Shown here: piece after piece, positions 1 through 9,470 of the stretch
How positions within the stretch are numbered: position 1 is the stretch's first letter
How the letters are laid out: every line of letters begins with the position of its first letter
Assembly: GCF_029240215.1 (NCBI RefSeq)
Contig: NZ_JARBTK010000004.1
Location: 310,001-374,000 of the forward strand
Direction: 5' to 3'
Source: Chryseobacterium sp.
GTDB lineage: Bacteria; Bacteroidota; Bacteroidia; Flavobacteriales; Weeksellaceae
Length of the DNA: 64,000 nt
Program-made: the position numbers and the translations under genes
The notes under the pieces: model-generated
What the model saw: the letters and a program-made list of their open reading frames with translations, nothing else
Database searches by the model: none
Told to the model about the DNA's origin: nothing

Positions 1-1115
1 GCAATGTAAGGATTCCAAGATGCATAAAAAACTAATACATAAGGCTTTCCTTTGTTATCACTTAATTTATAAGCTGAACCATCTGCTTTTACTAATGAAG
101 CTTCTGGAGCGTCATCACCGATCTTAAATCCGTTGATTGTAAACTGCATCTTTTTGATATCAGCTTTGATTCCTGCATCTTTAATATCTTCTTCGATAAT
201 TTTTTTGATCTTATCAGTCGTTTTAGCTGGAGTTTGTGGATGAATATCGGATTGCGCCATTACAAATGCCAATAGATAATCTTTCGTAATTTGAGAAACC
301 TCTTTTTGAGACTTCAAGAAATCATTAAACAATTCTGAAGTTGTAATATCTGTTTTTCCTTTGCTTTTTGCTTCAGCAAATTTTTGGAAATCAGGGCTCA
401 TTTTTGTTAAAAGATACTGTCTGTAGAAAGGGCTTGTTTTCACCATTTCGTCATTGTTTTCTTTTAATTTGTTCTCATAATCTGTAAATACCTTTCCTGG
501 TTTGAAAGAAGGGTTTCCAGACATTTGCTTTTTCGTCATTTCATAATTAACCATAAGATTAAGAATTGCCGTTTTAGCATCTGTTCTTTTCCACTCTACT
601 ACTTCTTTACCCGGATTGTATTTTTTTACATTCTCATCGATATTTTTATTGATATCAGCTTCAATCTTCTGCATTCCTTTTACATACTTCGCTTCGTCAC
701 CTGCCATCAATTCCTGAATATTCAACCCCTGACCGTAAGTTGAAAGAAATTTCTGACTAGCCTGGAAGAAATCATTATCATTTTTAGCATCACCTGTTAC
801 AACATATTCGTTCGGAAATGTAGCTGCACTTCCTGAGATGTTTACAGACTGACCGCCTTTAAGGAAGATTAGGTTTTGTTTTCCTGCATAGTTGATGACA
901 TACATTCCGTTTTTAGGAGCTTCAAAAGTTCCTGCGAAATTTCCGTCCTTATCAAGACCCATGTTAATCAATGGCAAAGTAGCCACACCTGAAGCTTCTA
1001 CAAATTCTACTCTTTCTAGAGGAGCACTTCCTGCAATTTTTCCTTTTACTTCAACTTTTTTTGAACAAGACATTACAAATATTGCAATGACAAACAACAA
1101 AAGATATTTTTTCAT
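1..1115 (-). CDS. TlpA/thioredoxin-like lipoprotein, cut by the window edge
   Basis: The first 371 residues are visible; the C-terminus lies outside the window. The N-terminus is a lipoprotein signal ending in FVMSC (Cys about residue 16), so export and lipid anchoring are expected. Residues of about 20-115 look like the DUF4369 domain that precedes thioredoxin domains in Bacteroidota TlpA-like proteins, followed by a helical spacer. The thioredoxin fold begins near residue 345 with the typical strand YVLVFYASW, but the active-site CxxC is replaced: SWNPYI stands where SWCxxC is expected. Classical disulfide reductase activity is therefore doubtful. A TATTTTTG box lies just upstream on the same strand. 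Confidence 0.8.
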   Translation of the reverse strand, partial: MKKYLLLFVIAIFVMSCSKKVEVKGKIAGSAPLERVEFVEASGVATLPLINMGLDKDGNFAGTFEAPKNGMYVINYAGKQNLIFLKGGQSVNISGSAATFPNEYVVTGDAKNDNDFFQASQKFLSTYGQGLNIQELMAGDEAKYVKGMQKIEADINKNIDENVKKYNPGKEVVEWKRTDAKTAILNLMVNYEMTKKQMSGNPSFKPGKVFTDYENKLKENNDEMVKTSPFYRQYLLTKMSPDFQKFAEAKSKGKTDITTSELFNDFLKSQKEVSQITKDYLLAFVMAQSDIHPQTPAKTTDKIKKIIEEDIKDAGIKADIKKMQFTINGFKIGDDAPEASLVKADGSAYKLSDNKGKPYVLVFYASWNPYI

Positions 1116-1134
1116 TTTTGATTTTCTAATTAGG

Positions 1135-1142
1135 CAAAAATA
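1135..1142 (-). promoter_or_regulatory. Putative -7 box of the TlpA-like gene
   Basis: On the minus strand this reads TATTTTTG, matching the Bacteroidota -7 consensus TAnnTTTG, about 20 bases before the start codon. No clear -33 TTTG was identified. Confidence 0.45.
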
Positions 1143-1196
1143 AGTTTTTCAATAAACTTACTGCTATTTAATAATTGATTTTATGAAAGATTTAAC

Positions 1197-1229
1197 TAAA
1201 AATTTCGCCTTCATTGAAGAAGACGAAAT
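1197..1229 (-). terminator. Intrinsic terminator after sdhB
   Basis: An 11-bp stem (ATTTCGTCTTC with GAAGGCGAAAT, one G-U pair) and a 6-base loop, followed on the minus strand by a T run. It closes the sdhCAB operon. Confidence 0.65.
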
Positions 1230-1252
1230 CTTAAATATATTTTTTGAACACA

Positions 1253-2020
1253 TTATCCTCTGTCTGCCATTGCAGCCATGTACTCTCTGTTCATTCTAGC
1301 GATGTTCTCAAGAGAAATTCCTTTAGGACATTCTACTTCACAAGCTCCTGTATTTGAACAGTTACCGAAACCTTCTTCATCCATAGCTTTCACCATGTTC
1401 AGAACTCTACGTTTTGCTTCTACTCTACCTTGAGGTAAAAGAGCATACTGAGAAACTTTAGCACCAACGAATAACATAGCTGATCCGTTTTTACAAGAAG
1501 CAACACAAGCTCCACAACCGATACAAGCTGCAGCATCCATTGCTTTGTCTGCATCTTCTTTAGGAACCGGAATTGCATTGGCATCCAAAGTATTCCCTGA
1601 AGTGTTTACCGAAATAAAACCACCTGCAGCCATTACTCTGTCGAATGCGCTTCTGTCTACAATTAAGTCTTTAATAACCGGGAACGCTGCACTTCTCCAA
1701 GGTTCAATAACGATGGTTTCACCGTCTTTGAACATTCTCATGTGAAGCTGACACGTCGTAATTCCTGTATCCGGACCGTGAGCTCTACCGTTAATGTAAA
1801 GAGAACACATTCCGCAGATTCCTTCACGACAGTCGTGGTCGAAAGCGATAGGCTCTTTTCCTTCGTTGATAATGTTTTCATTCAGAATGTCTAACATCTC
1901 CAAGAATGAAGAATCTGTAGAAACATCTGATATTTTGTAGGTCTCAAACTGACCTTTAGTTTTGCTATTTTTTTGTCTCCAAATTTTTAGGGTAAGATGA
2001 AGGCCTTTTTTTGCACTCAT
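1253..2020 (-). CDS. sdhB: Succinate dehydrogenase/fumarate reductase iron-sulfur subunit
   Basis: This is the electron-transfer subunit that passes electrons from the flavin of SdhA to menaquinone at the membrane anchor. The 255 residues fit the family. The N-terminal ferredoxin-like domain has the [2Fe-2S] cysteines in CREGICGMC (about residues 64-72) plus a later Cys near 90. The C-terminal domain has [11 protein letters not shown] and [12 protein letters not shown], which ligate the [4Fe-4S] and [3Fe-4S] clusters. It is the last gene of sdhC-sdhA-sdhB, 24 bases after sdhA, and is followed by a terminator. Confidence 0.97.
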   Translation of the reverse strand: MSAKKGLHLTLKIWRQKNSKTKGQFETYKISDVSTDSSFLEMLDILNENIINEGKEPIAFDHDCREGICGMCSLYINGRAHGPDTGITTCQLHMRMFKDGETIVIEPWRSAAFPVIKDLIVDRSAFDRVMAAGGFISVNTSGNTLDANAIPVPKEDADKAMDAAACIGCGACVASCKNGSAMLFVGAKVSQYALLPQGRVEAKRRVLNMVKAMDEEGFGNCSNTGACEVECPKGISLENIARMNREYMAAMADRG

Positions 2021-2044
2021 AATTATTTATTTATAGGTTGGAGA

Positions 2045-4057
2045 TTATTTGTAACTTCTTGCTTTAACTTCAATGTTTTCGTAGATCAAGTCTTCTTTGT
2101 GCAGAACTTCTGTTGTGATATCATCTGTTTGATATTCCCAAGCTCCAACATATTTAAAGTTAACATCATCTCTTTCTGCTTCACCTTCAGGAGTAGCATG
2201 ATCTTCTCTGAAGTGCCCTCCACAAGATTCGTTTCTGTGTAATGCGTCGATAGCCATCAATTGTCCAAGTTCGATGAAGTCTGCCACTCTAAACGCTTTT
2301 TCAAGCTCAGTGTTCATCCCATCTGCATCACCAGGAACTTTTACATCGCTCCAGAATTCTTTTTTCACCTGAGCAATTTCAGCAATAGCTTCTCTTAAAC
2401 CTTCAGGAGTTCTTCCCATTCCCACCTTATTCCACATAATGTGTCCTAATTTTTTGTGGAAATAATCTACTGAATGAGTTCCTTTATTATTTAAGAAGAA
2501 ATCTACTTTCTCTTTAATTTCTTTTTCAGCTTGGTCAAATTCACCAGAAGTCGTAGGAATTGTTCCTGTTCTGATGTCTGCTGAAAGGTAATCTGCAATC
2601 GTGTAAGGAAGTACGAAATATCCGTCTGCCAAACCTTGCATCAAAGCAGAAGCTCCCAATCTGTTCGCCCCGTGATCTGAGAAGTTTGCTTCACCGATTA
2701 CGAAACATCCAGGAATTGTAGACTGTAAGTTATAATCAACCCAAACACCACCCATTGTGTAGTGAACTGCAGGATAAATCTTCATTGGCGTTTTGTAAGG
2801 ATCATCAGCTGTAATCTTTTCATACATTACAAATAAGTTACCGTATTTCTCCTCAATCCAAGCTTTTCCTAAATCATAGATTTGCTGATCTGTAGGATTG
2901 TGAATATGTTTTTCGATAGCGGCTTCTTTACCTTTTTTGATAATCTCCGTTGAGAAATCTAAATAAACACCTTCTTTAGTATCATTATTTTCGATTCCGA
3001 AACCAGCGTCACATCTTTCCTTACCAGCTCTCGACGCAACGTCTCTAGGCACTAAGTTTCCGAATGCAGGATATCTTCTCTCTAAATAATAATCTCTATC
3101 TTCTTCTTTAATATTTTCAGGTCTCAATTTGCCTTCTCTGATCGCTACTGAATCTTCAATTTTCTTAGGAACCCAGATTCTTCCTGAGTTTCTTAATGAT
3201 TCAGACATCAAAGTCAGTTTAGACTGCTGTGTTCCGTGAACCGGAATACAAGTCGGGTGAATCTGTACATAACAAGGATTTGCAAAATACGCTCCTTTCT
3301 TATGAATTTTCCAAGCCGCAGAAACGTTTGATCCCATTGCATTGGTAGATAAGAAATATACATTTCCATAACCTCCAGAAGCAATTACAACAGCATGAGC
3401 AGAATGTCTTTCGATTTCACCTGTTACAAGATTTCTTGCGATGATTCCTCTCGCTTTTCCGTCTACAATTACCAGTTCCATCATTTCATGACGGTTGTAC
3501 ATTTTGATCCTGCCTTTACCAATCTGACGGCTCATTGCAGAATATGCGCCCAGTAACAACTGTTGACCAGTCTGTCCTTTTGCGTAGAAAGTTCTTTTTA
3601 CCTGAACCCCACCAAACGAACGGTTATCTAACTGACCGCCGTAATCTCTCCCGAAAGGAACTCCCTGAGAAACACACTGGTCGATAATATTTGCAGAAAC
3701 TTCAGCCAATCTGTAAACGTTTGCCTCTCTCGCTCTGTAGTCACCACCTTTTATGGTATCATAGAACAATCTGTATGTAGAGTCACCATCACCCTGATAA
3801 TTTTTAGCTGCATTGATACCTCCCTGAGCCGCAATCGAGTGCGCTCTTCTTGGAGAATCCTGGTAGCAGAATGCTTTTACATTGTATCCCTGCTCAGCCA
3901 AAGTAGCTGCTGCAGAACCTCCTGCCAAACCTGTACCTACAACAATAATATCAATTTTATCACGGTTGTTAGGCGCAACAAGGTTCATATGGTCTTTATG
4001 ATTTTTCCATTTATCCTTAAGAGGACCTGCTGGAATTCTAGAATCTAATTTACTCAT
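2045..4057 (-). CDS. sdhA: Succinate dehydrogenase/fumarate reductase flavoprotein subunit
   Basis: The catalytic subunit oxidises succinate to fumarate and is peripheral on the inner face of the membrane. The 670 residues match the long Bacteroidota form. The N-terminal Rossmann FAD site is [19 protein letters not shown] (about residues 39-57), followed by the covalent-FAD segment with the His of [12 protein letters not shown]. Downstream are HPTCIP, the catalytic-site stretch around [15 protein letters not shown], and the C-terminal domain with [12 protein letters not shown]. It lies 15 bases after sdhC in the same operon. Confidence 0.97.
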   Translation of the reverse strand: MSKLDSRIPAGPLKDKWKNHKDHMNLVAPNNRDKIDIIVVGTGLAGGSAAATLAEQGYNVKAFCYQDSPRRAHSIAAQGGINAAKNYQGDGDSTYRLFYDTIKGGDYRAREANVYRLAEVSANIIDQCVSQGVPFGRDYGGQLDNRSFGGVQVKRTFYAKGQTGQQLLLGAYSAMSRQIGKGRIKMYNRHEMMELVIVDGKARGIIARNLVTGEIERHSAHAVVIASGGYGNVYFLSTNAMGSNVSAAWKIHKKGAYFANPCYVQIHPTCIPVHGTQQSKLTLMSESLRNSGRIWVPKKIEDSVAIREGKLRPENIKEEDRDYYLERRYPAFGNLVPRDVASRAGKERCDAGFGIENNDTKEGVYLDFSTEIIKKGKEAAIEKHIHNPTDQQIYDLGKAWIEEKYGNLFVMYEKITADDPYKTPMKIYPAVHYTMGGVWVDYNLQSTIPGCFVIGEANFSDHGANRLGASALMQGLADGYFVLPYTIADYLSADIRTGTIPTTSGEFDQAEKEIKEKVDFFLNNKGTHSVDYFHKKLGHIMWNKVGMGRTPEGLREAIAEIAQVKKEFWSDVKVPGDADGMNTELEKAFRVADFIELGQLMAIDALHRNESCGGHFREDHATPEGEAERDDVNFKYVGAWEYQTDDITTEVLHKEDLIYENIEVKARSYK

Positions 4058-4072
4058 ATTAGTATATTGATA

Positions 4073-4735
4073 TTATTGAGTTACGTAATGAAAAATTGCA
4101 ATAAAAATAAAACCAAGCGGAATAAGGATTGAATACCAATTTCCGAAAGCCTTGATAACCGGAGTATATTTTGGATGTCTTGCTCCAATTGACTGGAATG
4201 AAGACTGGAAACCATGAGATAAGTGCAAACCAAGCAACCCGAAAGCAACTACATACAATACCACTCTCCAAAGATCATGAAATTTGCGATGAAGCTCAGC
4301 CCAATATCTCGTTTCGTCCGGCGTGTTTGCTTCGATGTACTTGAAGTTCATTTCAGGAAACCAAAAGTCATAGAAATGTAAAGCAAGGAAAGCTAAAATA
4401 ACAGCACCGGAAATAATCATATTTCTAGACATCCAGGTAGAATTAGCAGAACCCTTATTATCAGCGTACTTTATAGGACGCGCCTTGTTGTTTCTTATTT
4501 CAAGAATGAATCCCATCACAAAATGGAATATCACAGCAAACATTAAAATAGGTTGCATCAGGAACTGAACCGCCGGATTGTAGCCCATAAAATGAGAAGC
4601 CGAATTAAAGACATCTTCACTAAAAACAGATGTCATGTTGGTAGATAAATGCATCAACAAAAAGATCAGCAAAAACATCGCTGAAAGTGCCATAGCATAT
4701 TTTCTACCTATCGAAGAACTTGTTAAACCTGCCAT
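4073..4735 (-). CDS. sdhC: Succinate dehydrogenase cytochrome b subunit (b558 type)
   Basis: Membrane anchor of complex II; this family has five membrane helices, binds heme b with helix histidines and reduces menaquinone. I chose the internal Met of MAGLTSSSIGRK (220 residues). An upstream ATG at 4762 lies inside a TAATTTTG promoter box and would be untranslated. Hydrophobic helices start near residues 15, 60, 105, 155 and 195, with histidines in LLMHLS, FHFVMG, LHFYDF and LHLSHG. It is the first gene of sdhCAB. Confidence 0.9.
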   Translation of the reverse strand: MAGLTSSSIGRKYAMALSAMFLLIFLLMHLSTNMTSVFSEDVFNSASHFMGYNPAVQFLMQPILMFAVIFHFVMGFILEIRNNKARPIKYADNKGSANSTWMSRNMIISGAVILAFLALHFYDFWFPEMNFKYIEANTPDETRYWAELHRKFHDLWRVVLYVVAFGLLGLHLSHGFQSSFQSIGARHPKYTPVIKAFGNWYSILIPLGFIFIAIFHYVTQ

Positions 4736-4759
4736 ATTGAGTTTAAATTTGATTTTCCA

Positions 4760-4767
4760 CAAAATTA
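4760..4767 (-). promoter_or_regulatory. Putative -7 box of the sdhCAB operon
   Basis: On the minus strand this reads TAATTTTG, fitting TAnnTTTG. It lies about 25 bases before the chosen sdhC start and excludes the longer start at 4762. Confidence 0.55.
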
Positions 4768-4879
4768 AGGAATGTCAACAAAACTAAAAAGTGAGAAATC
4801 TCACTATTAGACAGTTTGTAATCTTTCTAAATAACAATGAAAAACATAGATAAATCGGGGAAAATTTAAAAATTCAATA

Positions 4880-6649
4880 TTATCTCAAATCATAAATTTT
4901 ATTATTGAAAACAACCTTTTCAGATGAAGCCGGAAGTTTTTTAATGATAATATTTTTTACTCTACGGGATGAACTGTAAGGGCTAATAATATGTCGTTGA
5001 ATTTTGTTCCGATCATCAAAATTTTTAATCCAGAAGCAGACAACATTTCCTTTTTTTACCGAAAACACTACATCTTTTTTATATTGGTGAATCAGAACCT
5101 CTTCACGATTGTTTTCGAAAATTGAAAAGGAAACTCTCAAGATTAAAAATATTAAGACCACTAAAAAAAATCGAGAGCTATTTTTAAAATCATATTTAAT
5201 GACAACAAATCTCAAAAGATAAATAACTACAAACAATATCCAGACTTCCCACCAATTCATTGAAATATTCTCAAAAAACAAAGAATCAAAATCAGCAAAC
5301 CAATGAATAACTTTTAATAAAACATCAATAATGAAGTCATAAATCATATTAACAATACCAAAATCTAATCCTAAAGCCATCAAACCTGTCATTACAAATG
5401 AAAAAATAATGATCATCTCCGAAAAAGGAACGATAAAAAAATTGGCAATAACTGAAATAAAAGAAAACTGATGAAAATAACACAAAACTAAAGGAAGCGT
5501 CGCCACCTGAGCCGAAATTGAAATAGAAACCGTATTGTAAATTATCTTTTTAATATAATTATCCTGTTTCGGCAGATGTTTCAGAATAGGCTGATTCAGC
5601 CAGTAAATTCCCAAAACCGCCAAAAAACTCAACTGAAACCCTACATCAAAAAACTGTTGTGTATCAATAATCAGAATTATAAACGCAGAAAGTGCCAAAG
5701 AATGCAGAAGATCAGGCTTCCGTTGTAGCAAAATGTAGATAAAATATACGGTAAGCATTAAACATGAGCGAACTACAGAACTTCCAAACCCGATAAATAA
5801 TGCAAAAACCCAAATAAAAATCAGGCTCAAAACAATTACAAATTTTCTAAACCTTAATGGTAAAATTTTCATTAAAATAAAATAAAGCATTCCGAAAACA
5901 ACAACAATGTGCGTTCCCGAAATTGCAAGAAAATGCACCAATCCTGACCTGTTGAAATCTTGCAAAGTCTCAGAATCAATTTCTGTACGGTCTGCCAAAA
6001 CAATTCCTTTTAAAAACTCCTGACTCTTCGGCGACATCTCAGACTGATTGATCTTCTGTAAAACCTCCAATCTCTTCTGACGGATTTTCTCATCAAACGA
6101 AAGATCATTTCTTAATGCAGAACTTATTTCATCATTAATATAGCATTGATGAAAAATATTTTTCCGATGAAGATATTGAGCATAATCAAATTGAAAATCA
6201 TACTTCGGAGACTCTGGTTTGCTTACCAATACCTTACTCTTGTAATAATACTCAAAGTCAAGCTCTTTACTATCTTTTGGAACTAATATTATAGAATTAA
6301 AATTCTCTTTTCCAACCTCAACAATTGCTTCATACTTTTTATTCTTTTCAGTAGAATTTAGTTTTTTAGAAATCTTAAAAATGATCGTTTCATTAGATTT
6401 AATAGAAATTTGCGGTTCTTGAGGAAAGTTCAAAAAATGTATACAAATTCCAAAGCAAAAAAAGAAAATCGAAAGTAAAACAGACTGTATTTTTGTTACG
6501 AAAAATGACTTAAAAAAGGTTGAGATTGTAATCAGAATACAAACCAACGCAAAAGCGAGAATAAAATTTTGCTTAAAAGAAAAATAATCCTGAAATAAAA
6601 TTCCAAGGATAAAGCAGCAAACTAAAATCAGAAGTGGCTGTTTGTTCAA
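4880..6649 (-). CDS. comEC: ComEC/Rec2-family DNA-uptake channel protein
   Basis: ComEC forms the inner-membrane channel for single-stranded DNA during natural transformation. The 589 residues contain N-terminal hydrophobic helices, a soluble OB-like region (about residues 75-170), then the Competence domain with many helices and the conserved stretch FLAISGTHIVVVFG (about 240-253). The C-terminus is short and shows no recognisable metallo-beta-lactamase domain, which many ComEC proteins carry. It is 56 bases downstream of lpxB on the same strand and is probably co-transcribed. Whether the organism is competent cannot be told from this window. Confidence 0.88.
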   Translation of the reverse strand: MNKQPLLILVCCFILGILFQDYFSFKQNFILAFALVCILITISTFFKSFFVTKIQSVLLSIFFFCFGICIHFLNFPQEPQISIKSNETIIFKISKKLNSTEKNKKYEAIVEVGKENFNSIILVPKDSKELDFEYYYKSKVLVSKPESPKYDFQFDYAQYLHRKNIFHQCYINDEISSALRNDLSFDEKIRQKRLEVLQKINQSEMSPKSQEFLKGIVLADRTEIDSETLQDFNRSGLVHFLAISGTHIVVVFGMLYFILMKILPLRFRKFVIVLSLIFIWVFALFIGFGSSVVRSCLMLTVYFIYILLQRKPDLLHSLALSAFIILIIDTQQFFDVGFQLSFLAVLGIYWLNQPILKHLPKQDNYIKKIIYNTVSISISAQVATLPLVLCYFHQFSFISVIANFFIVPFSEMIIIFSFVMTGLMALGLDFGIVNMIYDFIIDVLLKVIHWFADFDSLFFENISMNWWEVWILFVVIYLLRFVVIKYDFKNSSRFFLVVLIFLILRVSFSIFENNREEVLIHQYKKDVVFSVKKGNVVCFWIKNFDDRNKIQRHIISPYSSSRRVKNIIIKKLPASSEKVVFNNKIYDLR

Positions 6650-6705
6650 TTTTCATCATTTTGTACTACTAAAGTAATAAAAAATTGAAATTATTCCTAA
6701 AAATT

Positions 6706-7812
6706 TTATTTAATTTTTAAAATAATATCTGCAGCATTATCGCTTGCTCCTTTTCCACCGAGTTTACTTCTCAAAATTTCATATTCTTCAAGCATCAGAT
6801 TTCTCTTTTCACCTTCAAGAATAAGCTTCAATTGCCCGACTAGATTTTTAGTATTTAACTCACTTTGAATCAACTCCTTAACAACTTCTTTACCCATAAT
6901 AAGATTGACAAGCGAAATATATTTAATGTGCTTCACCAACCTTTTAGCAATAGCATAAGAAACCTTGCTTCCACGGTAACAGACTACTTCCGGAATATTT
7001 AATAAAGCTGTTTCAAGAGTTGCCGTTCCCGAAGTGACCAAAGCAGCTTTTGAACATCGCAATAGATCGTATGTTTTATTAGAAACAAAATGCACATTTT
7101 CATCTACATATTTCTGATAGAAATTTTTATCCAGACTTGGAGCTCCCGCAATAACGAATTGATAATCTTTAAAATAAGGTCTCACTGAGAGCATTATCTC
7201 CAGCATCTTTTCAACTTCCTGTTTTCTGGAGCCGGGAAGAAGTGCAATGATTTCTTTTTCGTTTAGATTATTTTCTTTCTTAAAAACCTCATTGTCAATA
7301 TCTTGAAGAGTATAAATTGCATCAAGCAACGGGTGACCTACAAAATGAGATTTTACATTGTGTTTATGATAGAAATCTTCTTCAAAAGGAAGAATCACCA
7401 TCATTTCATCCACATATTTTTTGATAATTTCAACTCTGCCTTCTTTCCAGGCCCAAAGTTGCGGCGAAATATAATAGACAACTTTGATTCCAAGCTTTTT
7501 AGCAAATTTTGCAATTCTTAAATTAAAGCCAGGATAATCTACCAAAATCAAAACATCAGGTCTGTTGTTTCTGATATCAGCTTTGCAGAACTTAATATTA
7601 TTTAAAATTGTCTTTAAATTCATTGCGACCTCAAGAAAACCCATGAAAGCAAGATCACGGTAATGTTTCACCAAAGTTCCGCCTTGTTTTCCCATCAAAT
7701 CACCACCCCAAAATCTGAATTCTGCGTTGGGATCTTTTTGCTTCAAAGATTTCATTAAATTACTTCCGTGTAAATCTCCGGAAGCTTCACCTGCAATGAT
7801 ATAATATTTCAT
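6706..7812 (-). CDS. lpxB: Lipid-A-disaccharide synthase
   Basis: Glycosyltransferase (family GT19) that joins UDP-2,3-diacylglucosamine and lipid X into the lipid A disaccharide, at the inner membrane. The 368 residues match the family. Visible motifs are IAGEASGDLHG at the N-terminus, FWGGDLM, the ISPQLWAWKEGR segment (about residue 115), LPGSRKQEVEKML (about 190) and TSGTATLETAL (about 260). It is the first gene before comEC. Confidence 0.96.
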   Translation of the reverse strand: MKYYIIAGEASGDLHGSNLMKSLKQKDPNAEFRFWGGDLMGKQGGTLVKHYRDLAFMGFLEVAMNLKTILNNIKFCKADIRNNRPDVLILVDYPGFNLRIAKFAKKLGIKVVYYISPQLWAWKEGRVEIIKKYVDEMMVILPFEEDFYHKHNVKSHFVGHPLLDAIYTLQDIDNEVFKKENNLNEKEIIALLPGSRKQEVEKMLEIMLSVRPYFKDYQFVIAGAPSLDKNFYQKYVDENVHFVSNKTYDLLRCSKAALVTSGTATLETALLNIPEVVCYRGSKVSYAIAKRLVKHIKYISLVNLIMGKEVVKELIQSELNTKNLVGQLKLILEGEKRNLMLEEYEILRSKLGGKGASDNAADIILKIK

Positions 7813-7892
7813 GAATGATAATTGATATACAATGAATGATTTTATCTATTGAAATGACAGTTTCAAACATCAAAATTCAAATTATAATTAAG

Positions 7893-7900
7893 TAAATTTG
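7893..7900 (+). promoter_or_regulatory. Putative -7 box before the DUF2480 gene
   Basis: TAAATTTG, matching TAnnTTTG, 21 bases before the ATG. No clear -33 element was identified. Confidence 0.45.
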
Positions 7901-7921
7901 CTTCAAAGATAATGATAAAAA

Positions 7922-8431
7922 ATGTCAGACGAATTTGAAATAAAAAATAAAGTTGCATCAAGCGGATTAGTAAATTTTGACCTTACCGATTTGGTTCCGA
8001 AGGGAATCAGAAAAGGAATCGATCTGAAAGATTTTCTCTTCATGGAAATGATTCTTAAAGAAAAAGATTTCCGTGAAAAAGTAGCAGCAATCGATCCTGA
8101 TTATTACGCAGACAATTATGTATACATCTACAATTCTGCAGATGCAATCGTTCCGCTTTGGGCGTATTTCCTGATCACGGCAAAGCTGACCGATGTGACG
8201 AGAAAAATAATTTTCGGCACCAAAGAAGATTTGGAAGTAATTCTGATGCATCATGCAATTCAGCAACATGATTTTTCTGATTTAAAAGAAAAAAGAGTTT
8301 TGGTAAAAGGATGCTCTGACAAAGAAATCCCTGAAAATGCGTATATTGAACTGGTAGAAAAGCTGAAACCGATCGTAAAATCACTGATGTTTGGTGAAGC
8401 ATGTTCGAATGTTCCTATTTTTAAAAATTAG
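7922..8431 (+). CDS. DUF2480 family protein
   Basis: A 169-residue soluble protein whose sequence fits the Bacteroidota DUF2480 family, of unknown function. It has no signal peptide or membrane helix and is rich in charged residues. Conserved-looking stretches are LVPKGIRKGIDLKDFLFMEMIL (a shade longer than its core, about residues 24-45), CSDKEIPENAYIELV (about 136-150) and a C-terminal FGEACSNVP. It is a single-gene unit divergent from lpxB. No function is assigned. Confidence 0.85.
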   Translation: MSDEFEIKNKVASSGLVNFDLTDLVPKGIRKGIDLKDFLFMEMILKEKDFREKVAAIDPDYYADNYVYIYNSADAIVPLWAYFLITAKLTDVTRKIIFGTKEDLEVILMHHAIQQHDFSDLKEKRVLVKGCSDKEIPENAYIELVEKLKPIVKSLMFGEACSNVPIFKN

Positions 8432-8492
8432 AGGCTCAATCTCAATATTTGCAAAATCATTTAGAATTAAGTAAAAAATTCTGCCATAATAA

Positions 8493-8522
8493 TTTGTGGT
8501 AGATTTTTTTTTGATAACTTTG
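8493..8522 (+). promoter_or_regulatory. Putative promoter of the DUF937 gene
   Basis: TTTG at 8493-8496 and TAACTTTG at 8515-8522, separated by 18 bases, fit the Bacteroidota -33/-7 consensus. They lie 30 bases before the ATG. Confidence 0.6.
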
Positions 8523-8552
8523 GCATTCTAACAAATAAAACAAACACAAACA

Positions 8553-9209
8553 ATGAGTCTAATTGACCTTTTAACAGGAAACACAGGAAATCAGGTAGCA
8601 GAACAGGCAGAAAGCAAGTTCGGAATTAGCAAAAATCAAATTATTGCGCTTTTGGCAGTGGCTACTCCACTTGTCATTTCTTATCTTCGAAACAAATCTC
8701 AGGATGCAAAAGAAGCTGAAGCTTTGAACAATGCATTAGATAAAGATCACGACGGAAGCATTCTGGACGACACTTCTCTACTTGACAACAGACAGGATGA
8801 AGGTGGTTCTATTCTTTCTCACGTTTTTGGAAATCAGAAAAATACTGTAGAAAACCAGTTATCACAAAATACCGGAATTTCTATCGATAAAATCGGTCCG
8901 ATCTTAGCAATGCTTGCTCCTGTCATTATGGGATACATCGGTAAAGAAAAACAGCAAAACAATGTTGGAGCAGGAGGTCTTGGTGATCTTTTAGGAGGAA
9001 TTTTGGGTGGTGCTCAAAATCAGGCACAGCAGCAACAGTCAAGTCCCTTGAACGATATTTTGGGAAGCGTTTTAGGAGGCGGGCAATCGCAATCTTCAGG
9101 AAATCCCTTGAATGACATTTTAGGAAGTGTACTTGGTGGCGGACAGCAGCAAAAGCAACAACCAGGTGGATTGGGAGATCTTCTTGGCGGGCTTTTCGGA
9201 GGAAAATAA
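8553..9209 (+). CDS. DUF937 domain protein with Gly/Gln-rich repeat tail
   Basis: A 218-residue protein with two helical DUF937-like segments (about residues 15-70 and 105-135). The tail is low-complexity and rich in Gly, Leu and Gln. It contains a 20-residue repeat, PLNDILGSVLGGGQ plus a spacer, present twice; the DNA repeat period is 60 bases (9042-9101 and 9102-9161). Flanking GGLGDLLGG units resemble the same pattern. No signal peptide is seen and the function is unknown. It is a single-gene unit ended by a bidirectional terminator shared with the THX gene. Confidence 0.82.
   Translation: MSLIDLLTGNTGNQVAEQAESKFGISKNQIIALLAVATPLVISYLRNKSQDAKEAEALNNALDKDHDGSILDDTSLLDNRQDEGGSILSHVFGNQKNTVENQLSQNTGISIDKIGPILAMLAPVIMGYIGKEKQQNNVGAGGLGDLLGGILGGAQNQAQQQQSSPLNDILGSVLGGGQSQSSGNPLNDILGSVLGGGQQQKQQPGGLGDLLGGLFGGK
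9042..9161 (+). repeat. Two 60-bp imperfect direct repeats inside the DUF937 gene
   Basis: Two adjacent 60-base copies start with TCCCTTGAA and encode the same PLNDILGSVLGGGQ segment. They differ mainly at synonymous positions, so the duplication looks old and selected at the protein level. Confidence 0.7.
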
Positions 9210-9225
9210 TTTCAATTTAAATCAT

Positions 9226-9261
9226 AAAAAAAGACCGGAGATTGATCTTCGGTCTTTTTAT
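9226..9261. terminator. Bidirectional intrinsic terminator
   Basis: AAAAAGACCGGAG, ATTGAT loop, CTTCGGTCTTTTT: a stem of about 12 bp with one mismatch and A/T runs on both sides. It serves the DUF937 gene (+) and the converging THX gene (-). Confidence 0.8.
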
Positions 9262-9269
9262 TTTTGTTT

Positions 9270-9383
9270 TTAGTCTTTTGCTTTTTCAGCAGGATAAGGT
9301 TTTGAAGCTTTTCTCGGTCTTTTCTTTCCGTGGCTTCCCAAGATAATCTTACCTTTTCTAGACTTTCTGTCTCCTTTTCCCAT
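9270..9383 (-). CDS. Small-subunit ribosomal protein THX (bTHX)
   Basis: A 37-residue, very basic protein that begins MGKGDRKSRKGKI and continues ILGSHGKKRPRK, the pattern of the small 30S protein THX that sits in the head of the subunit in Thermus and Bacteroidota. The gene is intact, with ATG start and TAA stop. It is a monocistronic unit converging on the DUF937 gene with a shared terminator. Confidence 0.9.
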   Translation of the reverse strand: MGKGDRKSRKGKIILGSHGKKRPRKASKPYPAEKAKD

Positions 9384-9470
9384 AATTATAAATTTTGATT
9401 GACTACGAAGTTAGAAATTAATACTTAGAAGTCAAAAGATCACACCGTTAAATATTTCATAATAAATAAG

